Of a stretch of 64,000 nucleotides of DNA, positions 43,796 through 53,448 are shown one piece after another. Below the pieces are notes generated by a model. It was not told where the DNA came from. It ran no database searches and was given only the letters and a program-made list of their open reading frames with translations. A program made the position numbers and the translations under genes. The stretch is from Timonella corticicola (GTDB lineage: Bacteria > Actinomycetota > Actinomycetes > Actinomycetales > Cellulomonadaceae). Position 1 is the first letter of the stretch. The number at the start of each line of letters is the position of its first letter. Location: the NCBI RefSeq assembly GCF_042683685.1, contig NZ_JBHUOP010000002.1, positions 310,001 to 374,000 of the forward strand. Direction: 5' to 3'.

Positions 43796-44497
43796 TCAGG
43801 AATCGTCAGGGAACCTGGTGATTTTCCGTGCTTCGACAGGATCCTGCTCGCCTATGCCCCGTGAGGGGCATAGCGAGGCCAGAGCGCAGGCACCGCACGC
43901 TGGACGTCGTGCATGGCAGACGCGTCGGCCATGGAAAATCACGCGATGTGACAGCAGTGTCCAGTCCTTACGTGGAAACAAGGCACAGATCTGCCGCTCC
44001 ACCACCACGGGATCCTCCTGATCCGTCCACTCCCACCGACGTACGAGACGCCCAAAGTGGGTGTCGACGGTAATCCCCGGAACGTTGAATGCATCGCCGA
44101 GAACCACGTTCGCTGTTTTACGCCCGACCCCCGGAAGCTTCACCAGTTCGTCCTGATCGTCAGGAACCTCGCCGTCGAACCGTTCTGTCAGCGCCTGCCC
44201 GATGCCAATCAGGGACTTAGCCTTTTGCCGCTGAAAGCCTGTGGGGCGAATGATCTCCTCGACGTCAGAGATGTCCGCCTCCGCATATGCGCGAGCATCG
44301 GGGTAGCGCGCAAACAGCATCGGAGTCACCGAGTTCACTCGCTTGTCCGTGGACTGGGCCGAAAGCACCGTCGCCATCAAAAGTTCCAGAGGTGTCGTGA
44401 AATCCAACTCGCAGTGGGCATCGGGATGAATTTCACCCAGTTCCCGAAACATCCGGCGCGCCCGCCGCACAAGCGCCAATCCAGGAGCCGCTTCCAT
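43796..44497 (-). CDS. nth: Endonuclease III
   Basis: 233 residues. Helix-hairpin-helix LPGVGRKTANVV carries the catalytic Lys, followed by the catalytic Asp in VDTHFGRL. The C-terminal 4Fe-4S motif is Cys-x6-Cys-x2-Cys-x5-Cys (CHARRPACGACALASLC). Bifunctional glycosylase/AP lyase for oxidised pyrimidines in base excision repair. Slightly extended N- and C-termini compared with E. coli Nth (211 residues). Divergent from the RsiG-like gene. Confidence 0.97.
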   Translation of the reverse strand: MEAAPGLALVRRARRMFRELGEIHPDAHCELDFTTPLELLMATVLSAQSTDKRVNSVTPMLFARYPDARAYAEADISDVEEIIRPTGFQRQKAKSLIGIGQALTERFDGEVPDDQDELVKLPGVGRKTANVVLGDAFNVPGITVDTHFGRLVRRWEWTDQEDPVVVERQICALFPRKDWTLLSHRVIFHGRRVCHARRPACGACALASLCPSRGIGEQDPVEARKITRFPDDS

Positions 44498-44680
44498 TCC
44501 ACATCCAATCGGGTACGCAGACCGCTTTCAGCCAAAAACGATACTTCACTGTACTCAAGTTCGTGGCCAGAACTACCGAAAACCTAAACGTGAGCAACTC
44601 ATGAACCACTACAAGCAGGCTTTCACACAGCCCGTTCATTCGTTACCTGCCCTCATCGGTTCTTCGGAGCGATAACCTCA

Positions 44681-45067
44681 ATGGCGAACGTTTCACCGGA
44701 GAACGTAGCTGCTTTTCAGAGCACTGAAGACCTCCTCAGCGCACATAAGCTCTTACGTCTTGAACTATCCAGCATTGCGCACTGGCGCAGGCTGCTACGG
44801 GCCCGAATCGACCTGTGCACGGCCAACGTCGTGGCCCCGCTTGCGCTCGGTGGGCAACTGAGCGAATACTTCGATGCTTCCGACTTCGAACGTACCGAGG
44901 ACATCGCAGATCTTCCCGCGACGATACTGAATGGTCTCGATTTCTTTCGTGCCGGCACGCTCCCCGAGTTGCAGCAGTGCGATGTCGCGCTCCGACGGTA
45001 CGAACGCAGCGTTCGTGCGAAGTTCATGGAGCTGTCAGACGAACTCGCACAGAGGCACTCGCGCTAG
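44681..45067 (+). CDS. RsiG-like coiled-coil protein (putative)
   Basis: 128 residues, mostly helical. The segment ELSSIAHWRRLLRARIDLC (about 28-46) resembles the signature helix of RsiG, the c-di-GMP-binding anti-sigma factor (Glu-x3-Ser-x2-Arg-x3-Gln-x3-Asp). Here Arg and the last Asp are kept, but Ser is Ala and Gln is Arg, and a second helix lies at about 95-125. So an RsiG family relative is likely; c-di-GMP binding is uncertain. It precedes the GlxR-type gene by 116 bases. No sigma factor gene is in the window. Confidence 0.6.
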   Translation: MANVSPENVAAFQSTEDLLSAHKLLRLELSSIAHWRRLLRARIDLCTANVVAPLALGGQLSEYFDASDFERTEDIADLPATILNGLDFFRAGTLPELQQCDVALRRYERSVRAKFMELSDELAQRHSR

Positions 45068-45183
45068 CCGAAAAATATGGAAAGATAGAAATAACTATTA
45101 GTGAATGGGTTTCGCAGTACCGCGTGAGGCGCGGATCATGCAAACTATTCGAGGAATCTTTTCTCGTGTGAAGGAAGTGTCAC

Positions 45184-45864
45184 GTGGACAACGAAAACGT
45201 CATTCTCTCCGCACCACTCTTTGCCACAATGGAACACGAAGAGCGCCAGTCGCTCATCGACTCCATGGTGAAGGTGGAACTCAACCGCGGTGAGGTTCTC
45301 TTTGATGAAGGTGAGAACGGCGACCGTCTCTACATCATCGAAGAGGGCAAGATCAAGCTTGGCTCCAGTTCCGGCGATGGCCGTGAGAACCTACTCGCCA
45401 TCCTGGGCCCAGGCGAAATGTTCGGTGAACTTTCGCTGTTCGACCCAGGACCACGCTCGCTCTCAGCAAGCGCTGTGTCTGACTCGGTCCTTTACGAGCT
45501 CGAGCACTCCGCACTCGTTCGCGTCATCGAAGAGCGTCCAGTTGTTGCAAAGCACCTGTTGACCGCGCTCGCACGCCGCCTACGTCGTACCAACGAGGCA
45601 CTCGCAGACCTCGTCTTCTCCGACGTTCCAGGCCGTGTTGCCAAGGCTCTCCTCGACCTCTCGACCCGCTTTGGTGAGCGCGTTGACGAGGGAATCCGCG
45701 TCGCGCACGACCTCACCCAGGAAGAACTCGCGCAACTGGTTGGCGCTTCCCGCGAAACCGTCAACAAGGCACTGGCAGACTTTGCTGGCCGTGGCTGGGT
45801 CCGCCGCGAGGGTCGCGCAGTCGTCCTGCTCGACATTGACCGACTGGAACGTCGCGCACGCTAG
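45184..45864 (+). CDS. glxR: CRP/FNR-family global regulator, GlxR-type
   Basis: 226 residues with GTG start after aaggaag. N-terminal cyclic-nucleotide domain: GDRLYIIEEGKIKL and the phosphate-binding cassette GELSLFDPGPRSLSA. C-terminal winged helix: LTQEELAQLVGASRETVNKALADFAGRGWV. The near-identity of DPGPR and of LARRLRRTNEALADLVFSDVPGRVAKALL with corynebacterial GlxR supports a cAMP-dependent global regulator. Monocistronic, ending at a strong terminator. Confidence 0.93.
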   Translation: MDNENVILSAPLFATMEHEERQSLIDSMVKVELNRGEVLFDEGENGDRLYIIEEGKIKLGSSSGDGRENLLAILGPGEMFGELSLFDPGPRSLSASAVSDSVLYELEHSALVRVIEERPVVAKHLLTALARRLRRTNEALADLVFSDVPGRVAKALLDLSTRFGERVDEGIRVAHDLTQEELAQLVGASRETVNKALADFAGRGWVRREGRAVVLLDIDRLERRAR

Positions 45865-45889
45865 GCATTTTCCATCACAGCATACAGGT

Positions 45890-45921
45890 GGCGGGGCCCC
45901 ACACGATGTGGGGACCCCGCC
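45890..45921. terminator. Bidirectional terminator between glxR and ridA
   Basis: Ggcgggg-cccca-ca / tg-tgggg-a-ccccgcc stem with one bulge and a cga loop. The genes converge, so it probably serves both. Confidence 0.88.
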
Positions 45922-45952
45922 ATTGTCGTTTCTCAGCCGTTGTTGTTCTGGG

Positions 45953-46411
45953 TCAGGCAAGCTCCACCACGAGTTCGACTTCGACTGGTGCGTCCAGCGG
46001 GAGCACCGAGACGCCCACGGCAGAGCGCGCATGCACACCCGCCTCGCCAAATATCTCGCCCAACACGTTGCTGGCACCGTTGATCACACCGGGTTGTCCA
46101 GTGAAGGAGGGATCGCTTGCCACGAACCCGACCACCTTCACCACTCGTTTGATGCGATCCAATGAACCGATCTCAGCCTTGATCGCTGCGAGTGCGTTGA
46201 GCGCGGCAATCCGCGCATACTCCGTAGCATTTTCCGCTGAGACCTGCGCTCCTACCTTGCCCGTGGCGGGCAAGATGCCCTCAATGAATGGGAGCTGACC
46301 AGAGGTCCACACGTGCGAACCGGACGTCACCGCTGGAACGTACGCGGCAACCGGCGCGGCCACGCTTGGAAGTTCAATCCCCAACGCTGCAAGTTTCTCG
46401 TCGACAGTCAT
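45953..46411 (-). CDS. ridA: RidA family reactive intermediate deaminase
   Basis: 152 residues of the YjgF/YER057c/UK114 family: TSGQLPFIEG, NALAAIKAEIGSLDRIKRVVKV and the C-terminal GVSVLPLDAPVEVELVVELA. RidA hydrolyses enamine/imine intermediates such as 2-aminoacrylate from PLP enzymes. The usual catalytic Arg position (near 105-110) is not clearly seen, so subtype may differ from canonical RidA. Starts five bases after the 53-residue DUF4177 gene, with which it forms an operon. Confidence 0.92.
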   Translation of the reverse strand: MTVDEKLAALGIELPSVAAPVAAYVPAVTSGSHVWTSGQLPFIEGILPATGKVGAQVSAENATEYARIAALNALAAIKAEIGSLDRIKRVVKVVGFVASDPSFTGQPGVINGASNVLGEIFGEAGVHARSAVGVSVLPLDAPVEVELVVELA

Positions 46412-46416
46412 CCGGG

Positions 46417-46578
46417 TCAGCCCTCGAGCGGACGCTTAAGGTAAGCGACCAGGCCGTTGCCGTCCGGACCCGTGACAACCTGCACGAGTTCCCATCCTTC
46501 AGAACCCCAGTTGTCCAAAATAGCCTTCGTTGCATGAATGATCAGAGGCACTGTTACGTATTCCCACTTTTGAGCCAT
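46417..46578 (-). CDS. 53-residue DUF4177-type protein
   Basis: Begins MAQKWEYVTVPL and ends in LEG. The Trp-Glu-Tyr start and GWELVQVV motif are those of DUF4177, a small beta-rich family of unknown function, common before ridA in actinobacteria. It lies five bases before ridA. Confidence 0.85.
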   Translation of the reverse strand: MAQKWEYVTVPLIIHATKAILDNWGSEGWELVQVVTGPDGNGLVAYLKRPLEG

Positions 46579-46806
46579 ACCGCCATACTAGGCGTACAGC
46601 AGGCTCATAGTCACCAAAACTACACACAACTACACAAGATTTTTGAGGCCCACGCGCGCGATTTCGCGTAGTGTAGGAAGCACTGGTTTCATGTCCGCCC
46701 GCTGTTTTGGCAACGCATCAGCGCTAACCTGGCATCGCTTGGGTGCCCTCGCGCTATCGCGACACGAGGCTGTCAACACACGCTGCATCAAGGAGAATCT
46801 TCCACC

Positions 46807-49092
46807 GTGAGCAACGGCAACGCACCGCACCTGACACAGGGCTCAAAGAAACGATCCGTCAATCCATTCCAGGTACTTGGGTTGCTTATCGCGTTCTTCG
46901 TACTGGCGGTCATCGGCGGGGTTCTCGCTGCGGCACTGGTCGTGCCCCTGGCAGCGGGCGCAAGCACTGCAACCGAAGTGGCTTCGGACACCTTCTACGA
47001 GATTCCAAGTGAACTTGAGATCGACGAGCCCTCTCAAGTGACCAAGATCTACGCCTCCAACGGCAAGACCCTTCTTGCCAGCTACTACGCGGAAAACCGC
47101 AAGGTCGTGTCGCTTGATGACATCTCCCTTCACATGCAAAACGCCGTGGTCGCGACAGAGGACAAGCGGTTCTGGACCCACGGTGGCGTGGACCTGCAAG
47201 GTATCTCTCGCGCGGCGATGCAGCAGTTACAAGGAGATGGTGGTGGTGGTTCCACCCTCACCCAGCAGTACGTGAAGAACGTCCTCATCCACAAAGCATC
47301 CCGGGCCGGGGACGCGGCCGGGGTCCAGGCCGCTCGCGCTGGGAGCCTTGAGCGCAAGATGAAGGAGGCCAAACTCGCGCTCCACCTTGAAAAGACCCTG
47401 AGCAAAGAGCAGATCCTCGAGAACTATCTGAACATCGCCCAGTTCGGGACCAAGGTATACGGCGTGGAAACCGCCGCAAACTACTACTTCGGCAAAAGCG
47501 CCAAGGACCTCGACATCGTGGAAGCCGCAACCATCGCGGGTATCACGCAACTCCCAGGCAAGTACGACCCAACCAAGAACCCCACCGAGAACGAACGCCG
47601 CCGCAACATCGTACTCATGCTCATGTTCCAGCAGGGCTACATCGACCGCGAACAATACGATGAGGCAATCGCCACCAAGGTCGAGGACACTTTGAACGTC
47701 AAGGAGATCCCCAACGGCTGCGAGAGCGCCGGACGCAACGGGTTCTTCTGCGACTACGTCACCAAGACCATCATGCAGGATCCAGCATTCGGTGAGACAG
47801 AGAAAGAACGTAGCGAACTGCTGTACCGCGGTGGACTCACAATCATCACCACACTCGACGTGAAGCTGCAGAAGGAGGCGTACATCACCCTTCGGGACCG
47901 TATCCCAGCCAAGAACGAGGAGATGATCGCAACCGCTCTGACCGCGGTAGAGCCGGGAACAGGCAAGATCCTCGTGATGACTCAGAACCGCACCTACAAC
48001 CCTTCAAGCACCAAGAAGAAGGGTACAACCTCCATCAACTACTCAGCGGGTCCTGATTTCGGCGGTTCCCAAGGCTTCCAGGTCGGTTCGACCTTCAAGA
48101 CGTTCGTGCTCGCCGAGTGGCTCCGCACGGGACACACTCTAAACAACCTAGTCAGTGCGAATCACAAAGTGTGGCAGATAAACGAATTCAAAGCCTCCTG
48201 CACGACACTGGGCGGCGGAACATGGCCCCCATACAACTCTGATGGACGCGGCAGTGGCCAACGCACCGCCCTGCAAGCAACCGCAACCTCGATCAACACC
48301 GCATACGCCTCAATGATCAGCGAACTCGACCTGTGTGATGTAGCAAAGATGGCCAAGAAGGCTGGGTTCACACCAACCGCTCGCTCGGCAAATGGTGAGA
48401 TCACGATAGTTCCATCCATGGTCTTGGGCATCCAAGAGTCCTCGCCTCTGTCGATGGCTAACTCTTACGCTACTTTTGCGTCTGGCGGAACCTACTGCGA
48501 GCCCATCGCGATCACCAAGATCACCGATGCCAATGGCAAGGAACTCCCTGTTCCCGACGCACAGTGCCGTCAGACCATCGACAGCGCGACCGTCAACGGC
48601 GTGAACTATGCCCTCTCCCGCGTCATTGCCCCGGGCGGCGGTGCACCCCAGGCCGCACTCGCTGGAGGCCGTCCGGCAGCAGGAAAAACGGGAACGACCA
48701 ACAACAACACCGACGCCTGGTTCGTCGGCTACACCCCGCACGTATCCACCGCGATCTGGATGGGTCAGCCAGACGATCGCAGCGTGTATCTACAGAACAT
48801 CCGTATCAACGGCCAGTGGTACTCGCGAGTCTACGGTTCGACTCTTGCAGCCCCCATGTGGAAGCAGTTCATGGACTTCGCACACGAGGACAAGCCCAAG
48901 ACTTCCTTCGCTTCCATTGCTCAGGCTCAACTCGGTGAACGCGAAAAGACCGATGCTGAGATCAAGAAGGAAGAAGAAGCAAAGAAGAAAAAGGAAGAGG
49001 AAGAGGCCAAGAAGAAGGAGCAAGAGGCAAGGGCCGAGAACGACAACGATCGTTCCAGCGACTCACGACGCGACCGCAGGCGCGGTAACTAG
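46807..49092 (+). CDS. Class A penicillin-binding protein
   Basis: 761 residues. One N-terminal helix (about 20-45), then a GT51 transglycosylase domain (EDKRFWTHGGVD near 115; GGGSTLTQQYVKN) and a transpeptidase domain with SxxK in GSTFKTF near 422, SIN near 498 and KTGTTNNNTD near 630. The charged C-terminus (KKEEEAKKKKEEEEAKKKE-type, about 720-745) is a highly basic/acidic helix of unknown use. Polymerises and cross-links peptidoglycan at the membrane. Twelve bases separate it from the metallophosphoesterase gene. Confidence 0.95.
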   Translation: MSNGNAPHLTQGSKKRSVNPFQVLGLLIAFFVLAVIGGVLAAALVVPLAAGASTATEVASDTFYEIPSELEIDEPSQVTKIYASNGKTLLASYYAENRKVVSLDDISLHMQNAVVATEDKRFWTHGGVDLQGISRAAMQQLQGDGGGGSTLTQQYVKNVLIHKASRAGDAAGVQAARAGSLERKMKEAKLALHLEKTLSKEQILENYLNIAQFGTKVYGVETAANYYFGKSAKDLDIVEAATIAGITQLPGKYDPTKNPTENERRRNIVLMLMFQQGYIDREQYDEAIATKVEDTLNVKEIPNGCESAGRNGFFCDYVTKTIMQDPAFGETEKERSELLYRGGLTIITTLDVKLQKEAYITLRDRIPAKNEEMIATALTAVEPGTGKILVMTQNRTYNPSSTKKKGTTSINYSAGPDFGGSQGFQVGSTFKTFVLAEWLRTGHTLNNLVSANHKVWQINEFKASCTTLGGGTWPPYNSDGRGSGQRTALQATATSINTAYASMISELDLCDVAKMAKKAGFTPTARSANGEITIVPSMVLGIQESSPLSMANSYATFASGGTYCEPIAITKITDANGKELPVPDAQCRQTIDSATVNGVNYALSRVIAPGGGAPQAALAGGRPAAGKTGTTNNNTDAWFVGYTPHVSTAIWMGQPDDRSVYLQNIRINGQWYSRVYGSTLAAPMWKQFMDFAHEDKPKTSFASIAQAQLGEREKTDAEIKKEEEAKKKKEEEEAKKKEQEARAENDNDRSSDSRRDRRRGN

Positions 49093-49104
49093 GTCTTTAC
49101 CTCC

Positions 49105-50040
49105 ATGTCACGCCTCAACCCTGCGGCGGTCGGTATCCCGGTCGCCGCAGCCTTTCTGACACTGGGCTACGCCTACCTTGAAGCCCAGGCCTTCACGGTA
49201 CGCGAGCAAACCCTTCCCATCCTTCCAGAAGGTGCCGCCCCGATTCGGGTGCTGCACCTTACCGACCTTCATCTGACACCACGTCAAGAGCACAAGATCG
49301 CATGGGTCCAGGGGCTGGCGTCCCTCGAACCGGATTTTGTGATCGACACGGGCGATAATCTTGCGCACCTTCAAGCAGTGCCAGCGCTCACTCGTGCTTT
49401 GGGGCCGTTGCTGGAGATTCCCGGTGCCTTCGTCATGGGGTCAAACGACTACTACGCACCCAGGTTGAAGAACCCTGCACGCTATCTTCTGGCAGATGCT
49501 CGTCACCGTAGTCGTCCTGCTCCGCCACCGCTCCCTCACGAGGAGCTTACCCGTCACTTTGTCCGCAAGGGCTGGATCGATCTGACCAATGACAGGCGAT
49601 CCATCGACGTGAAGGGAACGCGCCTCGACTTTGTGGGCGTAGACGATCCGCATCTGGACCGCGATGTATTTCCACCTGCCACGCCTGTATCCACTGTGGG
49701 TGCCGTACGGGTAGGCGTCACTCATGCTCCCTACGTCCGCGTGCTTGACCAGATGCATTCTGATGGTTGTGACGCGATCATCGCTGGCCACACACACGGT
49801 GGACAGTTATGCGTACCCGGATTCGGCGCGCTCGTCACCAACTGCGACCTCGACCGATCACGCGCCTCCGGCTTGCATGGATGGCCTGGGCCACGGCCTG
49901 ATGTCGTGGGTGGCTCCAATTCCACCTGGCTACAGGTTGGTGCAGGGCTGGGAACCTCCCCGTACACGCCGTTCCGGATCGCGTGCCGTCCCGAAGCCAC
50001 CCTTATCACCTTGGTCCCCCGACCCGTCCAGAAAGGGTAA
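49105..50040 (+). CDS. Membrane-anchored metallophosphoesterase
   Basis: 311 residues. N-terminal helix (about 8-26) then a calcineurin-like fold with the metal-binding blocks LTDLHL, DTGDN, GSNDYY (in place of the usual GNHD) and AGHTHGGQ. It belongs to the YkuE/YaeI-like group; substrate may be a lipid pyrophosphate or envelope phosphodiester, but none is proven. Part of a two-gene unit with the PBP, a link that is common in actinobacteria. Confidence 0.93.
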   Translation: MSRLNPAAVGIPVAAAFLTLGYAYLEAQAFTVREQTLPILPEGAAPIRVLHLTDLHLTPRQEHKIAWVQGLASLEPDFVIDTGDNLAHLQAVPALTRALGPLLEIPGAFVMGSNDYYAPRLKNPARYLLADARHRSRPAPPPLPHEELTRHFVRKGWIDLTNDRRSIDVKGTRLDFVGVDDPHLDRDVFPPATPVSTVGAVRVGVTHAPYVRVLDQMHSDGCDAIIAGHTHGGQLCVPGFGALVTNCDLDRSRASGLHGWPGPRPDVVGGSNSTWLQVGAGLGTSPYTPFRIACRPEATLITLVPRPVQKG

Positions 50041-50196
50041 TTTACCCGTGCGGTATGGGGTGTCATATTGCCTGACTCGCAAAATTCCATCACGATTTAC
50101 GGTTTGTGCGCCCTTGATCACATTCCCCTGAAAATGGCATTTTGAGGTGCTGAACATCCGCTACACTTAATGAGTCGCAACAACGACAAGCACCTT

Positions 50197-50271
<75 letters not shown>

Positions 50272-50275
50272 AGTG

Positions 50276-50315
50276 AGAGGCTCAGCATTTTACGATGCTG
50301 AGCCTCTGTTGTTTT
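50276..50315 (+). terminator. Terminator of tRNA-Pro(TGG)
   Basis: Perfect 13-bp stem agaggctcagcat/atgctgagcctct, then gttgtttt, six bases after the tRNA. Confidence 0.92.
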
Positions 50316-50508
50316 CCACAGGAACTCTCTAGCGAGGTCTCCTCGTCTGCGTGATGCGCGCACGGTTTCCCGGCCTTATCGAATGGATATCGGGAACCAC
50401 ATCTCGGCCAACCAAGTCACTCCAATAGATCAACCTGCGAAAACCCATTGCTCATAGTCGGGATTCACGAAACAATGACCCTAGGCAGACGTCCAGGAGG
50501 GCAGATAT

Positions 50509-50691
50509 ATGGGTTACTTTATACCGGTTGGAATCGTCGCTGTGGGACTTTTCGTGTGGTCGCGCATCCGCAAGGAAAACAAGGCCATCAGTCATACCCA
50601 GCAGGACGGAATGGAAGCACGTACGAAGTTCGGTCGTCATGATGGCGGCAGTGAGGCCAGCGCCATCCGAATCATCTCCTCGCAGATGTGA
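50509..50691 (+). CDS. Small 60-residue putative membrane protein between tRNA genes
   Basis: MGYFIPVGIVAVGLFVWSRI: one N-terminal helix, then a charged/polar tail. Preceded by ggaggg at good spacing, which makes it more credible than other small frames here. The sequence downstream of the frame leads directly into the tRNA-Pro(CGG) region. Function unknown. Confidence 0.5.
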   Translation: MGYFIPVGIVAVGLFVWSRIRKENKAISHTQQDGMEARTKFGRHDGGSEASAIRIISSQM

Positions 50692-50792
50692 GTTGAACTA
50701 TCTACTACACCACATCCATGCTCTTCTAGGACCAATTGCGTTTGCTTGAGGGTACTTGAGGAGTATGCTGAATAGCGGTCGGAACCGGTCAT

Positions 50793-50912
<120 letters not shown>

Positions 50913-51027
50913 GTTGTGCTCATTAACGCGCTGCAGGATACCTCGTCCGTAGCCGTCCAGCGTGCAGACGCAGATTAGGCGACGCTCCTGTATGTGTTGG
51001 TTCAACAAGCAGGTATTAATGATGCGA

Positions 51028-51068
51028 AGTGGGGTGGCCCAAAGGATTTACCCTTGGACCACCCCACT
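51028..51068. terminator. Probable terminator of the DUF4854-type lipoprotein gene
   Basis: Stem agtggggtgg..ccaaagg / ccttgg..ccaccccact with two mismatches. It lies about 70 bases after the minus-strand stop at 51140; a tttt run follows on the plus strand only. Confidence 0.5.
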
Positions 51069-51139
51069 TTTAGTGCGCACTATGCGTCAGGCCTCTGTTT
51101 GAATTCTTCGCATCGTTCAACGCAACTTGGACTTTTTCC

Positions 51140-51679
51140 TCAGTTGCTCGAGGTGAAGGTTTTGTCCCAAATAAGGGAACTGTCCGCATTCAGATAGATG
51201 TAGCGGATTCCCAGATCGCCCTCGAGTCCAGAACTACGCATGATTGGGAACACCTGGGAGTCAGTCTGCTCCTGCATGGTGTCGATCTGTGACTCGAAGT
51301 AATCGACCATTTCGTCGGTGGTCTCAACCTGCTCCGCATAGGTGTAGGTGTACTTGATGGTTCCCGGCAACTCGTACTCGATAGCGATATCCGAGTAAAC
51401 GCCTGGGAACTGGTCCTTGATCGCGTCGATCTGGCCGGATTCCGCGGTGACGAGCTGGTCGAGGATCTCTTCCTGCTTGGCAGCATCGACGCCTGAATCT
51501 GCAGTGTCCGTGTTCTCTGCTTCGCTTGGCTCATCCGAGGCGCTGTCGTCAGCCGCAGGGGTGGTCTCGCTCGTTGAAGGTGCCGGGGTCTCTTCGTCCG
51601 CATTCGAGCATCCTGCTGCGCCCAGAAGCATGACGGAAAGTGCAGCCGCAGCGATGGTTTTACTCAACCGCTTGTTCAT
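51140..51679 (-). CDS. Secreted lipoprotein, DUF4854-like
   Basis: 179 residues. Signal peptide with lipobox LGAAGC (Cys near 24), then a Ser/Thr/Glu/Asp-rich disordered stretch (about 25-65) and a folded C-terminal domain (about 66-179, Gln/Asp/Glu-rich helix then YTYTYAEQ, strands and IRYIYLNAD). The domain resembles DUF4854, found in lipoproteins of Gram-positive bacteria with unknown role. Anchored to the outer face of the membrane. Confidence 0.78.
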   Translation of the reverse strand: MNKRLSKTIAAAALSVMLLGAAGCSNADEETPAPSTSETTPAADDSASDEPSEAENTDTADSGVDAAKQEEILDQLVTAESGQIDAIKDQFPGVYSDIAIEYELPGTIKYTYTYAEQVETTDEMVDYFESQIDTMQEQTDSQVFPIMRSSGLEGDLGIRYIYLNADSSLIWDKTFTSSN

Positions 51680-52289
51680 GAAAGTTCCCTCATTTGTTTC
51701 GTTGCATATTCACTGGGCGAGCCGCTATACGTTCTAAGCGCCTTTCGAAAACCCAATAGCGCCGATTTTATCAGGGACTTTGTTTTCCAACGGTGTGATT
51801 TCGGTTGACACAAGAGCGACAAGAACAGACATTTTTGTATTTACATGCAGGTCACAGCAGTATCGCAGAGAAGAAGGGGATTTCTACCCATGTGAGGAAA
51901 ATTTACCTGTCTCACGGATGTTATCTGCGTATTTTCACCCAGAAACCCGAGAACCCGTCACGAGAAATATGGCGGATTATTTCTCTGAGCCCCGAAAGAT
52001 CAGTCGGGAAATCTTCACCCGTTGCGGTGAACACGAGAGGCAGAGGCACATTCTGCTGGAGATTCTGCCGTCGCCTCATGGTTGTTCAAGTCGTGCCATG
52101 AGACCAGCCACTTCGAGCGTTCCCTCGCCATGCGCCGTGTAGTTCTCGGTGCACGAGATAACGCCACGAAGGTGTCCGTCGAAGCCGCCAGCAGACCGTG
52201 ATCAGGGCATCCTTGAGGTAATCACTGGTCTGCTGGCGCCTGTTGAAAATCCACGCTGTGGCGCAGCGCCAACGGATCATCCAGTTAAG
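51680..52289. other. Gene-poor region downstream of aroG
   Basis: No gene I can support. It is AT-richer than its surroundings to about 52060, and contains open frames without ribosome-binding site or family resemblance. It also has a minus-strand stretch (52201-52076) that reads as protein-like (ending NYTAHGEGTLEVAGLMARLEQP-stop) but is closed by a stop upstream and has no start, so it may be a gene remnant; and an inverted repeat at 52186-52238. Confidence 0.55.
52186..52238. repeat. 12-bp perfect inverted repeat extended by 5 bp
   Basis: Arms cgccagcagacc and ggtctgctggcg, plus gtgat/atcac inside. No T run; 51 bases past the aroG stop on the minus strand. It may end aroG transcription or be the remnant of a lost element. 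Confidence 0.6.
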
Positions 52290-53366
52290 TTACCCGTCCC
52301 GGCGTGCACGGGAGGCTGCTGCGAGTTCACGCAGCAAGTCAGCCGTGGTATTCCAGTCAATGCATCGGTCAGTGACGGATTGCCCGTAGGTCAAACCTGA
52401 GGGCGCTGGGCTTTGGTTTCCGGCCACGAGGAAGCTCTCCATCATGACGCCGCTTACCGATACGTTTCCGGCAGCGACGAAACCAGCGATTTCACGGACC
52501 ACTTCGGCTTGGCGCACCTCCGATTTTCCGGAGTTGCCGTGGGAAGCATCGATGACCAGGTTGTTGGGCATTCCAGCCTTATCGATAACCTTGACCGCGT
52601 CCGCGACCGATGCCTCGTCGTAGTTGGGACCCAAGCGTCCGCCTCGCAGAATGACGTGGCAGTCAGGGTTACCGGATGTCGCAACAACCGAAGCGAGGCC
52701 GTCAGCGTTGACCCCAAAGAAAGTGTGCTCGGCAGCCGCCGTCACACAACCGTCCACGGCCGCTTGGACATCACCATCGGTGGCGTTTTTGAAACCAATC
52801 GGCATGGATAGCCCCGATGCCATCTGGCGGTGGACTTGGCTTTCGGGGTTGCGTGCGCCGATTGCACCCCAGGACACGGCATCGGCGATGAACTGGGGGG
52901 AGGTTGGTTCAAGGAACTCCGTTGCGGCGGGCACACCCTGTTCAAGAACGCTCAACAGTACTTCACGTGCGGTGCGAAGCCCGCGTTGGACATCAAAGGT
53001 CTCGTCCATGCCGGGGTCGTTGATGAGCCCTTTCCATCCAACCGTGGTGCGTGGTTTTTCAAAGTAGACACGCATGACCACGAGGAGGTCATCCTCAAGC
53101 TCTGGAATAAGTGCGGCTAGACGTTGAGCGTAGTCGAGGGCTGCTTCAGGATCGTGGATTGAGCATGGTCCCACGATTGCGAGCAGTCGATCATCCGAGC
53201 CTTGGAGTACATTGCGGATTTCCTCGCGGCTACGGGCAACGAGTTCCGCGCTACGGCCTGGCAGGGGCAGTTCTTCAAGCATTTGCCGAGGGCTGGGTAG
53301 TGGATCGAGCGCACGAATGCGCAGGTCTGAGGTGTTTGGTGCATCGAGTGCGAGTTCAACCGACAT
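52290..53366 (-). CDS. aroG: 3-deoxy-7-phosphoheptulonate synthase (class I)
   Basis: 358 residues, AroG/AroF/AroH group. PEP-binding IVGPCSIHD near 67, KPRTTVGWKGLINDP, the GARNPESQVHR region (NPESQ instead of the more usual TTESQ), NATDGD, LRGGRLGPNYD and IDASHGNSGK. First step of the shikimate pathway (PEP plus erythrose 4-phosphate). Start with ggag seven bases upstream. Preceded by a leader peptide rich in Trp/Tyr/Phe, so expression probably responds to aromatic amino acid supply. Confidence 0.95.
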   Translation of the reverse strand: MSVELALDAPNTSDLRIRALDPLPSPRQMLEELPLPGRSAELVARSREEIRNVLQGSDDRLLAIVGPCSIHDPEAALDYAQRLAALIPELEDDLLVVMRVYFEKPRTTVGWKGLINDPGMDETFDVQRGLRTAREVLLSVLEQGVPAATEFLEPTSPQFIADAVSWGAIGARNPESQVHRQMASGLSMPIGFKNATDGDVQAAVDGCVTAAAEHTFFGVNADGLASVVATSGNPDCHVILRGGRLGPNYDEASVADAVKVIDKAGMPNNLVIDASHGNSGKSEVRQAEVVREIAGFVAAGNVSVSGVMMESFLVAGNQSPAPSGLTYGQSVTDRCIDWNTTADLLRELAAASRARRDG

Positions 53367-53448
53367 TGAGGGCTCCGTTAGATTCTTAAGTGTTTAGCAC
53401 GGAACCGAGCACCGCATCACATCCGGAGCGGCTCCGTCTCACGACGAA

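Noticed and set aside
51780..52142. 120-residue plus-strand open frame
   Set aside because: No ribosome-binding site, odd composition (Arg/Ser/Cys), overlapping 98-residue alternative frame equally long.
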